In this document: positions 1 to 7,332 of the stretch, piece after piece
Position numbering within the stretch: the stretch's first letter is position 1
Layout: the number at the start of each line of letters is the position of its first letter
Assembly: GCA_937897645.1 (NCBI GenBank)
Contig: CALCNV010000149.1
Coordinates: forward strand, 1-38,515
Source of the DNA: an uncultured Lysobacteraceae bacterium
GTDB lineage: Bacteria; Pseudomonadota; Gammaproteobacteria; Xanthomonadales; Xanthomonadaceae
DNA length: 38,515 nt
Direction of reading: 5' to 3'
Notes under the pieces: model-generated
The model's database searches: none
Told to the model about the DNA's origin: nothing
The model's input: the letters and a program-made list of their open reading frames with translations, nothing else
Made by a program: the position numbers and the translations under genes

Positions 1-38
1 GCTTATTCTAGCCATCTTCCTTGCACGACGACCTATCC

Positions 39-308
39 ATGGACCGCAAATTGCTCGACATCCTCTGCTGCCCCAGCACGCGCCAGTCGCTGGCGATGCT
101 AAACAGCCAAGGGCTGGACGCACTGAACCGCGCCATTGCCGCCGGCGGCATCACGCGCGCCGACGAGTCGCCACAGACCGATGCCGTACGCGAGGCGTTG
201 CTTACCCGCGACCGCAAGACCATCTACCGCGTGGACGACGGCATCCCGGTCTTGCTGGCCGAAGAGGCCATCGCCACCGCGCAGATCGAAGATTTCCCCA
301 GCAAATGA
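39..308 (+). CDS. Trm112-like protein (YcaR family)
   Basis: Small protein of 89 residues. The N-terminus MDRKLLDILCCPSTRQ matches the Trm112/YcaR family, a zinc-ribbon-like fold that in other organisms activates methyltransferases or acts as an envelope-biogenesis accessory. The family often has two Cys pairs; only the first (CC in ILCCP) is seen here, and the second half (YRVDDGIPVLL) keeps the typical DGIPVLL motif without cysteines, so metal binding is doubtful. An in-frame TTG at 21 would add six residues; I prefer the ATG at 39 because MDRKLL is the usual family start. Its TGA overlaps the ATG of nadC (ATGA), so the two are translationally coupled. The physiological partner is unknown. 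Confidence 0.85.
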   Translation: MDRKLLDILCCPSTRQSLAMLNSQGLDALNRAIAAGGITRADESPQTDAVREALLTRDRKTIYRVDDGIPVLLAEEAIATAQIEDFPSK

Positions 309-1156
309 GCCGCGACCTTTCCCCTCCGCCGGCCGCGGTGATCGCAAGCGACGTGGCGCGCGCCCTTGCGGAAGACCTTGGCAGTGGCGACGTGACCGCT
401 GCGCTGTTGCCCGACGCGGCGGACATCGCCTACCTGCTCTGCAAGGAAAATGCGGTGATCGCGGGCCGACCGTGGTTCGATGCCTGCCATCGCGCACTGG
501 ATCCGGACGTGGTGATCGATTGGCGCGTGGCGGACGGCGACCGCACGACTGCAGGCACGGTACTGGCGACGCTCTCTGGCCGTGCGCGTGCGCTGGTCAG
601 TGCCGAACGCGCCGGCCTGAATTTCCTGCAGACCTTGTCCGGTACGGCCACGGTGACTGCTGCCTACGTGGACGCAATCCGCGGCACGGGCGCACGCATC
701 CTGGACACCCGCAAGACCCTTCCCGGCCTGCGCATGGCGCAGAAATACGCGGTGCGCTGCGGTGGGGGCAGCAACCATCGCATCGGCTTGTTCGATACGG
801 TGATGTTGAAGGAGAACCACATCCGCGCCGCGGGCTCGCTGACCGCCGCCATCCACGCTGCACGGGCCGCGCAACCCGACCTGCCATTGGTGGTGGAAGT
901 GGAAACGCTGCTGCAACTGGACGAGGCATTGGCTGCCGGTTGCGACCGTATCCTGGTTGATGATTTCGATGCGGCTACCCGGCGTGAAGCCGTGCGGCGA
1001 GCAGACGGTCGCATTCCTCTGGAAGTGTCGGGCGGCGTGGACATGACGACCGTTCGCAGCATTGCCGAGGATGGCGTGGACTTCATTTCCATTGGCGGGT
1101 TGACCAAGCATGTGCATGCAATCGATCTCTCGATGAAGCTGGGGCCGGCACCTTAA
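305..1156 (+). CDS. nadC: Nicotinate-nucleotide pyrophosphorylase (carboxylating)
   Basis: Quinolinate phosphoribosyltransferase, 283 residues. It converts quinolinate and PRPP to nicotinate mononucleotide, CO2 and PPi in de novo NAD synthesis in the cytoplasm. The family's hallmarks are visible: EDLGSGDVTAALLP near the N-terminus, the SAERAGLNFLQTLSGTAT segment, the conserved DTRKTLPGLRMAQKYAV segment that helps bind quinolinate and PRPP, then GGGSNHR and MLKENH. The C-terminal barrel strands LEVSGGVD and DFISIGGLTKH bind phosphate. The length is normal for the family. It starts with an ATG overlapping the stop of the Trm112-like gene. No nadA or nadB lies nearby. Confidence 0.97.
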   Translation: MSRDLSPPPAAVIASDVARALAEDLGSGDVTAALLPDAADIAYLLCKENAVIAGRPWFDACHRALDPDVVIDWRVADGDRTTAGTVLATLSGRARALVSAERAGLNFLQTLSGTATVTAAYVDAIRGTGARILDTRKTLPGLRMAQKYAVRCGGGSNHRIGLFDTVMLKENHIRAAGSLTAAIHAARAAQPDLPLVVEVETLLQLDEALAAGCDRILVDDFDAATRREAVRRADGRIPLEVSGGVDMTTVRSIAEDGVDFISIGGLTKHVHAIDLSMKLGPAP

Positions 1157-1206
1157 GCGTTATTGGTTCTTGGGTCGGATTTCTTCGAACTGCAATCCGC
1201 AAGCAT

Positions 1207-1306
1207 CGTCATCCCAGCGAACGCTGGGACCCATCTCGATCTTGATTCGACTTTTCGAGATCAGAAGCAACATCAGAGTGGATCCCAGCGTTCGCTGGGA
1301 TGACGA
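1207..1306. repeat. Inverted-repeat element with two palindromic arms (type CCCAGCG)
   Basis: Two arms of about 22 bp, each itself palindromic (TCCCAGCGAACGCTGGGA at 1212-1229 and its counterpart around 1284-1300), lie in opposite orientation about 55 bp apart and are bounded by CGTCATCCC / GGGATGACG. Together they can form one large cruciform. This is a common proteobacterial intergenic repeat design. It lacks the GTAG end of the other repeats in this window, so I treat it as a separate family. It lies between nadC and the DUF3301 gene. Confidence 0.85.
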
Positions 1307-1377
1307 AGGTCTTCAATAGCTTCACCCACGCCTCGCTGCCCCTTGCATAACCTCCCCCACACCGCCACATTCCCCAC

Positions 1378-1707
1378 ATGCCTACCCTGATCCTGCTGAT
1401 GATCGCCGGCGCTGCCGCCTTCTCGTACTGGAATGCCGCGCGCGCGGCGGCCGAACATGCGGAGCAGCTCGGCCGCAATGCATGCACCGCAGCCGAGGTT
1501 ATTTGGTTGGACCAAAGCGTGCATGCGTCAGGAATACGCGTACGTCGCAATGAGGACGGTCGCCTGGGATTCGAGCGCAGTTTCCGCTTCGAATATTCCT
1601 ACGACGGCGTAGACCGGCATATCGGCAAGCTGGTGTTGCGCGGCGATCGCCTGGTGTCTTTCGTGGGGCCTGTGCGACCCTCGGTGACGCCCTTCAACCT
1701 GCATTGA
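1378..1707 (+). CDS. DUF3301 domain protein, membrane anchored
   Basis: 109 residues. An N-terminal hydrophobic helix (residues 2-18, PTLILLMIAGAAAFSYW) is followed by a soluble domain with LGRNACTAAEVIWLDQSV, RNEDGRLGFERSFRFEYS and a terminal RLVSFVGPVRPSVTP. These segments match the DUF3301 family, which is widespread in Gammaproteobacteria and has no established function. A helix in/out topology with the domain in the cytoplasm is an inference. It stands alone between two repeat elements, and no good ribosome binding site is visible before the ATG. Confidence 0.8.
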   Translation: MPTLILLMIAGAAAFSYWNAARAAAEHAEQLGRNACTAAEVIWLDQSVHASGIRVRRNEDGRLGFERSFRFEYSYDGVDRHIGKLVLRGDRLVSFVGPVRPSVTPFNLH

Positions 1708-1720
1708 GCCACATACCGTT

Positions 1721-1798
1721 GTAGGGGCGTGCCCTGCCCGCGATGCTTCTGGCTGGGACGTGGGGCGAAGAGCATCGCGGGCAGGGCCCGCTCCTACG
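1721..1798. repeat. SMAG/REP-like palindromic dimer (GTAGGGGCG variant)
   Basis: Inverted repeat whose arms begin GTAGGGGCG and end CGCTCCTAC. The inner arms GCCCTGCCCGCGATGCT and AGCATCGCGGGCAGGGC pair, leaving a loop of about 22 nt. The GTAG end followed by a GC hairpin is the layout of REP/SMAG elements, which are mobilised by RAYT transposases; none is in this window. It sits between the convergent DUF3301 and sspB genes, where it could also end transcripts. Confidence 0.8.
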
Positions 1799-1810
1799 AA
1801 TCCGGACGGA

Positions 1811-2245
1811 TTACTTCACCACGCGCAGATGGGTGCGCTTGCCGGCCGCAGGTGAATCTTCGGGTGTAGGAGGCGTAGGCGGATCGTCGTCGTTTTCCGG
1901 CGGCGTGGTGCCGGCCAAGTCATCGGGTAATGCCATGCCCTGCCCCGTTTCGCGCGCATATACCGCGATAACGGCTGAAATGGGCACCATGACCGGATAG
2001 CTGATGCCGCCAAAGCGCGCACTGAAACTGACTGCGTTATTGTCGATCTGCAAACGCATCACGGCGCGCTGGGCGATGTTCAACACCACCTTGCCTTCCT
2101 TCACCGCGCTCGGAGGCACCTGCACGCCTGGCTGCGTGGCATCGACCAGCAGGTGGGGCGTCATGTCGTTGTCGGCAATCCACTCGGACAGCGCCCGCAA
2201 CAGGTACGGGCGATGGCTGGTCATGCCTGGTGCTTCATCGGTCAT
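1811..2245 (-). CDS. sspB: ClpXP protease specificity-enhancing factor SspB
   Basis: 144 residues. SspB is the adaptor that delivers ssrA-tagged proteins to ClpXP in the cytoplasm. The N-terminal globular domain shows SHRPYLLRALSEWIADNDMTPHLLVDA and the strand-rich FGGISYPVMVPISAVIAVYARETGQGM. An acidic, Pro-rich flexible linker (about residues 110-130) leads to the C-terminal ClpX-docking tail THLRVVK, which matches the XB motif of the family. An internal ATG at 2224 (MTSHRPYLL) is an equally possible start. It lies downstream of sspA on the same strand, as in many proteobacteria, separated by 130 bp. Confidence 0.95.
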   Translation of the reverse strand: MTDEAPGMTSHRPYLLRALSEWIADNDMTPHLLVDATQPGVQVPPSAVKEGKVVLNIAQRAVMRLQIDNNAVSFSARFGGISYPVMVPISAVIAVYARETGQGMALPDDLAGTTPPENDDDPPTPPTPEDSPAAGKRTHLRVVK

Positions 2246-2375
2246 TCGTTTTACTTGGCCAATTCGTTCGCTGTGCGAACTGTAAAGTCGGCGGCTGTAC
2301 CGCCTGCGAAGGGTAAAGCAATGGGCTTTTCTTCACCATTTTCAGCGCCGAAGGCGCGACTTCACTCTTCACCGC

Positions 2376-3011
2376 TCAAGCTGGAATCTCGCGCAACTTT
2401 TTTTCCTGGTCGGTCAGGCTGCGCAGGAAGCCGGGATTGCGGAAGATGCGGTTGCCGTAGTCCTCGATCGCCTTGCCATCCTTCGGCAACGGGATGTCCA
2501 GCGATGGCAGGCGCCAAATGATCGGCGCCATCGCGCAATCGGCCAGGCTCATTTCCGGATTGAGGAAGAACTTGCTGGCCTTGAACAGCGGGACCGCCGC
2601 GGTCAGCAGTTCCTTGAGGCGCTTGCGGCCCGCTTCGGCCTGCGCCTTGTTGCCCAACTGGATGGCCTGCACCTGCGGCACCCAGTCGTGTTCGATGCGC
2701 AGCATGGCCAGGCGCAGGCGGGCGCGTGAAAGCGGATCCACCGGCATCAGCGGCGGATGCGGATAGCGTTCGTCGAGGTATTCGCTGACCACCGAGGCGG
2801 CGTACAGCACCAGGTCGCGCTCCACCAGGGTGGGGACGGAATGGTAGGGATTGAGGTCGATCAGGTCTTCGGGCGGGTTCTGCGCATCCACCGGCACCAG
2901 GTCGTAGGTCACGCCCTTGGCCGCCAGCACCAGCCGCACGCGGTGGCACAGCACGTCATCGGTGGAAGAAAACAGCGTCAGGGTATTGCGCATACGCAGA
3001 CTCGCAGCCAT
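2376..3011 (-). CDS. sspA: Stringent starvation protein A (GST-like RNA polymerase partner)
   Basis: 211 residues, the usual SspA length. SspA has a glutathione S-transferase fold but binds RNA polymerase and in E. coli lowers H-NS levels during stress. The thioredoxin-like N-terminal domain carries LTLFSSTDDVLCHRVRLVLAAKG, NPYHSVPTLVERDLVLYAASVVSEYLDERYPHPPLMP, and the alpha-helical C-terminal domain ends in PGFLRSLTDQEKKLREI. The start at 3011 (MAASLRMRNTL) has a GGAGAG ribosome site just upstream. The frame stays open further upstream to 3167, but that part shows no family similarity. It lies downstream of petC with a 168-bp gap that contains a strong hairpin. Confidence 0.95.
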   Translation of the reverse strand: MAASLRMRNTLTLFSSTDDVLCHRVRLVLAAKGVTYDLVPVDAQNPPEDLIDLNPYHSVPTLVERDLVLYAASVVSEYLDERYPHPPLMPVDPLSRARLRLAMLRIEHDWVPQVQAIQLGNKAQAEAGRKRLKELLTAAVPLFKASKFFLNPEMSLADCAMAPIIWRLPSLDIPLPKDGKAIEDYGNRIFRNPGFLRSLTDQEKKLREIPA

Positions 3012-3101
3012 CAGGCTCTCCGACGACCGGAACCGCCGGTCGCATCGACGCCGCCAGCCCGTTGCCGACGGTCGCCACGGTCCACGAGTTGCGAGCCCCC
3101 A

Positions 3102-3131
3102 GCAGGAAAGAATGGATCCGGCCTTTCCTGC
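3102..3131 (-). terminator. Hairpin between petC and sspA
   Basis: A perfect 9-bp stem (GCAGGAAAG at 3102-3110, CTTTCCTGC at 3123-3131) encloses a 12-nt loop with a BamHI-like GGATCC. Copies of TGCGAGCCCC lie on both sides (about 3089-3098 and 3129-3138). There is no U-run after the stem in the minus direction, so it is a weak terminator at best. It may instead stabilise the 3' end of pet mRNA or reduce read-through into sspA. Confidence 0.4.
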
Positions 3132-3179
3132 GAGCCCCGCGCAGGTGCGCACGGGGTCGAGACTCACGCTACGGCAGGC

Positions 3180-3923
3180 TTAGTGCACGTCCTTCCAGTA
3201 TTCCTGCTTCAACAGGAACGCGAGGAAGGTAAGCGCCACCAGGAACAGGATTACCCACACGCCCATGCTCTGGCGCTTGAGTGCGGCCGGTTCGCCGACG
3301 TACTCGAGGAAATTGGTGATATCACGCGCGGTCTGGTCGAACTCGGCCGCGGTCTGCCGCCCAGGCTGGGTCACTTTCAACGATTCAACGTGACGCTCGC
3401 CGATCGCATCGGGTTCGCTGAACTCCGCATGCTGCATGCCCTGCAACTGCCACAGCGGATTGGGCATGGAGGCGTTCGGGAACAGCTTGTTGTTCCAGCC
3501 CAGCGGACGGGTTTCGTCCAGGTAGAACGACTTCAGGTACGTGTAGATCCAGTCGCTGCCACGCACGCGTGAAATCAGGCTCAGGTCGGGCGGCATCTTG
3601 CCGAACCATTTGGTAGCGTGGTCCGCCGGCATTGCCACGTGGATCTGTTCGCCGAACTTGGCGCCGGTGAAGTTGAGGTTGGCCATCACCTCTTCTTCGG
3701 TCAGCCCGAGGTCTTCGGCCATGCGCGAGTAACGCATGTACTTGAGCGAGTGGCAGCCCGAGCAGTTGTTCATGTACAGCTGCGCACCGCGCTGCAGCGA
3801 CGCCTTGTCGCTGAGGTCGTTGCCAGCCTGCATCAGGTTGCCGCCGCCCGCTGCGAATACCGAGAACGACAGCAGCATCCCGCTGGCGAAAACGGCAAGT
3901 CGTGCAATCAATGTCTTAGTCAT
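3180..3923 (-). CDS. petC: Cytochrome c1 of the bc1 complex
   Basis: 247 residues. This is the membrane-anchored c-type cytochrome that passes electrons from the Rieske protein to soluble or bound cytochrome c. A signal peptide (residues 1-25, ends SVFAAG) precedes the heme-binding CSGCH at C54, C57 and H58, followed by SLKYMRYSRMAEDLGL typical of c1. The region FPNASMPNPLWQLQG probably supplies the axial Met. A C-terminal helix (VWVILFLVALTFLAFLLKQEYWKDVH) anchors it in the membrane. Its ATG lies 8 bp inside the end of petB, so the two are translationally coupled. Confidence 0.97.
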   Translation of the reverse strand: MTKTLIARLAVFASGMLLSFSVFAAGGGNLMQAGNDLSDKASLQRGAQLYMNNCSGCHSLKYMRYSRMAEDLGLTEEEVMANLNFTGAKFGEQIHVAMPADHATKWFGKMPPDLSLISRVRGSDWIYTYLKSFYLDETRPLGWNNKLFPNASMPNPLWQLQGMQHAEFSEPDAIGERHVESLKVTQPGRQTAAEFDQTARDITNFLEYVGEPAALKRQSMGVWVILFLVALTFLAFLLKQEYWKDVH

Positions 3924-5178
3924 GCGTCGTCACCCGTTCCGGCACCGGCTTGGTCTTGTCTAGCTTGGTCCATATCGGCATGGTGATGAAGAAGGCGAAG
4001 TAATAGAAGGTCAGCACGCGGCCGATGATGGTTTCCACCGGGTCGGTACCCGGACCGGCACCGATCTTGCCCAGCCACACGAAGCTCACCACTAACAGGC
4101 CCAACAGCGTCTTGGACAGCAGGCCGCGATAGCGGTAGGACTTGACCTTGGCGCGGTCGAGCCAGGGCACCAGGAACAGGATCATGATGGCACCGCCCAT
4201 CACGATCACGCCGCTGAGCTTGTGCGGAATCACGCGCAACATCGCGTAGTAAGGCGTGTAGTACCAGACCGGCTTGATGTGTTCCGGGGTCACCAGGCGA
4301 TTGGCCTCGGTGAAGTTGTCGTGCTCCAGGAACCAGCCACCTACCGCCGGGATGAAGAAGATGATGAAGGCCGCGATGATCAGCAGGAAGCCGACGCCGA
4401 CCAGGTCCTTGACCGTGTAGTAAGGATGGAACGGGATGCCATCGGCAGGCTTGTTGGGATCCCAGCGGTTGCCCTTCGGACCCTTCTTGATGTCCACGCC
4501 ATCGGGGTTGTTGGAACCCACTTCGTGCAGGGCGCCGAGGTGTAGCACCACCAGCAGCAACAGCACCAGCGGCAACGCGATCACGTGCAGGGCGAAGAAG
4601 CGGCCCAGGGTGGCGTCGCCGGGCAGGTAGTCTCCCATGATCCATTCGGTCAGGCCGTTGCCGATCACCGGGATGGCGCCGAACAGCGAGATGATGACCT
4701 TCGCGCCCCAGAACGACATCTGGCCCCACGGCAGCACGTAGCCCATGAAGGCTTCGGCCATCAGCACCAGGTAGATCAGCATGCCCAGGATCCACACCAG
4801 TTCGCGCGGCTTCTGGTAGGAGCCGTACATCAGGCCGCGGAACATGTGGATGTAGACGACGATGAAGAACAGCGAGGCGCCGGTGCTGTGCATGTAGCGG
4901 ATCAGCCAGCCCCACTCCACGTCGCGCATGATGTACTCGACCGAGGCGAAGGCTTCCGCCGCGCTCGGCTTGAAGTGCATCGTCAGGAAGATGCCGGTGA
5001 CGATCTGGTTGACCAGCACCAGCATGGCCAGCGAGCCGAAGTAGTACCAGAAGTTGAAGTTCTTCGGCGCGTAGTACTCGCTCATGTGCTTGCGGTACAT
5101 GGGCATGAAGCCCGGCGCGCGCTCGGTGAACCATTCCCAGGTGTTGTTGGCGGTGCGGGTGAAGATATTGTTCGCCAT
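3916..5178 (-). CDS. petB: Cytochrome b of the bc1 complex
   Basis: 420 residues, normal for a proteobacterial cytochrome b with eight membrane helices. It holds the two b hemes and the quinol oxidation (Qo) and reduction (Qi) sites. Heme His residues lie in MHSTGASLFFIVVYIHMFRG and FFALHVIALPL...VVLHLGALHEVG. The segment GYVLPWGQMSFWGAKVI is conserved in all cytochromes b. The Qo motif, PEWY in most species, reads PVWY here with Val304 in place of Glu, a variant found in some beta- and gammaproteobacteria. It sits three bases after petA and overlaps petC by 8 bp. Confidence 0.98.
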   Translation of the reverse strand: MANNIFTRTANNTWEWFTERAPGFMPMYRKHMSEYYAPKNFNFWYYFGSLAMLVLVNQIVTGIFLTMHFKPSAAEAFASVEYIMRDVEWGWLIRYMHSTGASLFFIVVYIHMFRGLMYGSYQKPRELVWILGMLIYLVLMAEAFMGYVLPWGQMSFWGAKVIISLFGAIPVIGNGLTEWIMGDYLPGDATLGRFFALHVIALPLVLLLLVVLHLGALHEVGSNNPDGVDIKKGPKGNRWDPNKPADGIPFHPYYTVKDLVGVGFLLIIAAFIIFFIPAVGGWFLEHDNFTEANRLVTPEHIKPVWYYTPYYAMLRVIPHKLSGVIVMGGAIMILFLVPWLDRAKVKSYRYRGLLSKTLLGLLVVSFVWLGKIGAGPGTDPVETIIGRVLTFYYFAFFITMPIWTKLDKTKPVPERVTTHD

Positions 5179-5181
5179 GGC

Positions 5182-5802
5182 TTACGCGGCCCCCTGCGGA
5201 TCAAGACCGACCACGATGGTGGTGTCGTTCTCGTAGAAGTGCGGCGGCACCACCAGGTTGGTGGGTGCGGGCACGCCCTGGAACACGCGGCCCGACATGT
5301 CGAAGCGCGACTTGTGGCACGGGCAGAAATAACCGCCCTTCCAGTCCGGGTCATAGGGCTGCGGGTGGATTTCGGCGACCATTTCAGGCGAGCAGCCCAG
5401 GTGGGTGCACAGACCGACCAGCACCGAGATCTCGGGCTTGATCGAACGGAATTCGGGATTGCCCTTCAGCACGTAGGCGGGCTGCTGGTCGGGATTGGTC
5501 GACTCGGGGTCGCGCAGTCGACCGTCCAGGCCCGGCAGAGCATCCAGCAGGGCCTGCGAGCGCTTGACGATCCAGATCGGCTGGCCGCGCCATTCCAGGA
5601 CCAGCCGCTGGCCTTCTTCCAGGCCGATCAGGTCCGCGGTCACCGGGGCGCCGGCCAGCTTGGCCCTCGCACTCGGATTCCACGACTTGATGAACGGTAC
5701 AGCTAAAAACCCGACTCCCACCGCACCGACCACAGCCGTGGTCGCGGTCAGGAACCGGCGTCGGCCCGTATTCACAGGCTCATGGACCCCATCGTTCGCC
5801 AT
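5182..5802 (-). CDS. petA: Ubiquinol-cytochrome c reductase Rieske iron-sulfur subunit
   Basis: 206 residues. It carries the [2Fe-2S] cluster that takes the first electron from quinol. A twin-arginine signal-anchor is seen at residues 14-40 (RRRFLTATTAVVGAVGVGFLAVPF), so folding and export through Tat are expected. Cluster box I is CTHLGC (C132, H134, C137) and box II is CPCHKS (C160, C162, H163). C132, H134, C160 and H163 bind iron, while C137 and C162 should form the family disulfide. Lys164 replaces the more usual Gly of CPCHGS. A GGAG ribosome site precedes the ATG. First gene of petABC. Confidence 0.97.
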   Translation of the reverse strand: MANDGVHEPVNTGRRRFLTATTAVVGAVGVGFLAVPFIKSWNPSARAKLAGAPVTADLIGLEEGQRLVLEWRGQPIWIVKRSQALLDALPGLDGRLRDPESTNPDQQPAYVLKGNPEFRSIKPEISVLVGLCTHLGCSPEMVAEIHPQPYDPDWKGGYFCPCHKSRFDMSGRVFQGVPAPTNLVVPPHFYENDTTIVVGLDPQGAA

Positions 5803-5885
5803 CCGGCACTCCGCAAAACGTTCAGGTAGCTAAAGGCTGCCAACGCCCGCACCAAAACACCGGCGCGGGCCACAAAAGACGGCAA

Positions 5886-5915
5886 AGTGTAACGGAAGCA
5901 TGAATCCGTCGACAA
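5886..5915 (-). promoter_or_regulatory. Candidate sigma-70 promoter for petABC
   Basis: On the minus strand TTGTCG (5910-5915) and TACACT (5886-5891) are separated by 18 bp, about 84 bp before the petA ATG. The -10 agrees in four of six bases with TATAAT. It lies in the only non-coding stretch (5803-5974) before the operon, which otherwise shows nothing notable. Sequence match only. Confidence 0.4.
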
Positions 5916-5974
5916 CGTTGGCCGACAAATCAATAGCTTGCACGTGAATTCAGGCCGCTACAGCGCAGACAGGA

Positions 5975-6946
5975 TCAGCGCGCGCCCACCGCGCCGCGGT
6001 ATCGGTCGGCCAGCACGCCCACGCGTTCCACGTAGCGCTGGGTTTCCTTGTACGGCGGCACGCCGCCATGGCGATCCACGGCGCCCTCGCCTGCGTTGTA
6101 GCCAGCGGCAGCCAGGCGCAGGTTGCCGTCGAAGCGCTTGAGCAACCAAGCGAGGTATTTCACGCCGCCACGGATGTTCTGGCTGGGATCGTAGGAATTG
6201 CTGACCCCGAAGCGCCGCGCCGTGGGCGGCATCAGCTGCATCAGACCCTGTGCGCCCGCGTGCGACAGCGCCATCGGGTTGAACGAGGACTCGGCATGGA
6301 TGATGGCGCGGACGATGGCTTCATCCACCCCGAATTCGCGCGAGGCGGCGGCTATTTCAGCCTGGTAGGACGCCGTATTCAGGCGCAGCGTGCCGAAGTT
6401 GACGCCAGGGGCCGCCCCGCAGGCGAAGCAGGTTTCGATGAAGCTGTACTTGATGGTACGCACGCTGGCCACGCTACCGGCGCCCTTGGGGCGCGCACTG
6501 GTGTAGTGGCGCACGCCGTCCTTGACGTAGGAGTACACCTGTCCGCTGACCACGCGGCGCGTATCGCCCGTGCGTGCCGGCTTGGGCGCGGCGGAAGGCG
6601 CAACAAGGACCTTGGCCGGGACGATGGCGCTGGCCGAGACCGATTCGGGCGACGTGTCCAACGCACCGGCCGAGCCGGCACCCAGCGTGGTCGTGGGCGT
6701 GGCAGGAGTGGAAATGCTGCCGCTGTCCGAGGGGCGCGAAACCGACGAGCGGCTGGAACGGGTATCCGGGGTGTAGCGACTGACCACTTCACAGGTGGAC
6801 CCGCCGACGCGTTTGCTGACGTAGTTGGGCACGCCGTCGGCGCCAACGCACTTGTACAGCGTGCCTGCAGCGGCCGGGAATGCGGTCGACGCGATCAGCG
6901 CGGCCAGCAACGACAGCGCATGCAGTTGGATAGAAGCCCCCTTCAT
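5975..6946 (-). CDS. Secreted lytic transglycosylase (SLT domain)
   Basis: 323 residues. A signal peptide (residues 1-27, MKGASIQLHALSLLAALIAS then TAFPAAAG) leads to a DUF4124-like small domain (TLYKCVGADGVPNYVS). A long Ser/Thr/Pro/Ala-rich linker follows, then a second small segment (SYVKDGVRHYTSARPKG) and a C-terminal SLT domain from about residue 205. The catalytic Glu is E219 in IIHAESSFNP, followed by GAQGLMQLMPPTARRFGV and AAAGYNAGEGAV, standard for family 1 lytic transglycosylases that cleave peptidoglycan to 1,6-anhydro products. The GAGG motif touches the ATG directly, an unusually short spacing, so the exact start is uncertain. It is divergent from miaB. Confidence 0.92.
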   Translation of the reverse strand: MKGASIQLHALSLLAALIASTAFPAAAGTLYKCVGADGVPNYVSKRVGGSTCEVVSRYTPDTRSSRSSVSRPSDSGSISTPATPTTTLGAGSAGALDTSPESVSASAIVPAKVLVAPSAAPKPARTGDTRRVVSGQVYSYVKDGVRHYTSARPKGAGSVASVRTIKYSFIETCFACGAAPGVNFGTLRLNTASYQAEIAAASREFGVDEAIVRAIIHAESSFNPMALSHAGAQGLMQLMPPTARRFGVSNSYDPSQNIRGGVKYLAWLLKRFDGNLRLAAAGYNAGEGAVDRHGGVPPYKETQRYVERVGVLADRYRGAVGAR

Positions 6947-7332
6947 CCTCAGGAGTGTCCCAACTTCAAGGGCAGTTGCCAAGTCCTTGTCCGACAAAAG
7001 GATTTCCTCAAGAAGCGGAGGGTGACCCACTTCTCATTGCGCAGGGCCAACTTGGCCGGGTTTCCTTCTAGAACGCCGGGCACGCCGTTTTCCGGCCGCC
7101 GGGCCTGCCCGCGTGGGCTGGCCCAGACGCCAGGAAAAGCTTTTCGGACACGAATCAGAGCGGAAAGGAGCGGATAGAGCACAGCCACTGAGGCTTGGCT
7201 TCATTCGCCTCTTTCCGCTCTGATCCGCGCCAAAACGCCCTGCTTTCCTTTTGACCCGCCATGAAGAACGTCCCGACGATCGGCAGCCGCTAAACTGTCC
7301 GCCCTTTCGCCAACCCGCCTGGATTACCCACC
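6947..7332. other. 386-bp divergent intergenic region with a 14-bp inverted repeat
   Basis: Non-coding region between the transglycosylase and miaB starts. A perfect 14-bp inverted repeat (ATCAGAGCGGAAAG at 7154-7167 and CTTTCCGCTCTGAT at 7212-7225) flanks a 44-bp spacer. A -10-like TAAACT lies at 7291-7296, 37-42 bp before miaB. A GC-rich palindromic patch is at 7090-7115. No gene or small RNA can be assigned. Confidence 0.6.
7291..7296 (+). promoter_or_regulatory. -10-like element before miaB
   Basis: TAAACT followed by GTCC lies about 40 bp before the miaB ATG, with no convincing -35. Similar TAxxCT-G(C/T)CC strings precede corC (12269) and hemN (16624), which supports a common promoter style. 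Pattern evidence only. Confidence 0.3.

Noticed and set aside
3012..3167. A 52-residue N-terminal extension of SspA
   Set aside because: Family length and the ribosome site support 3011; the extension translates the hairpin and direct repeats.
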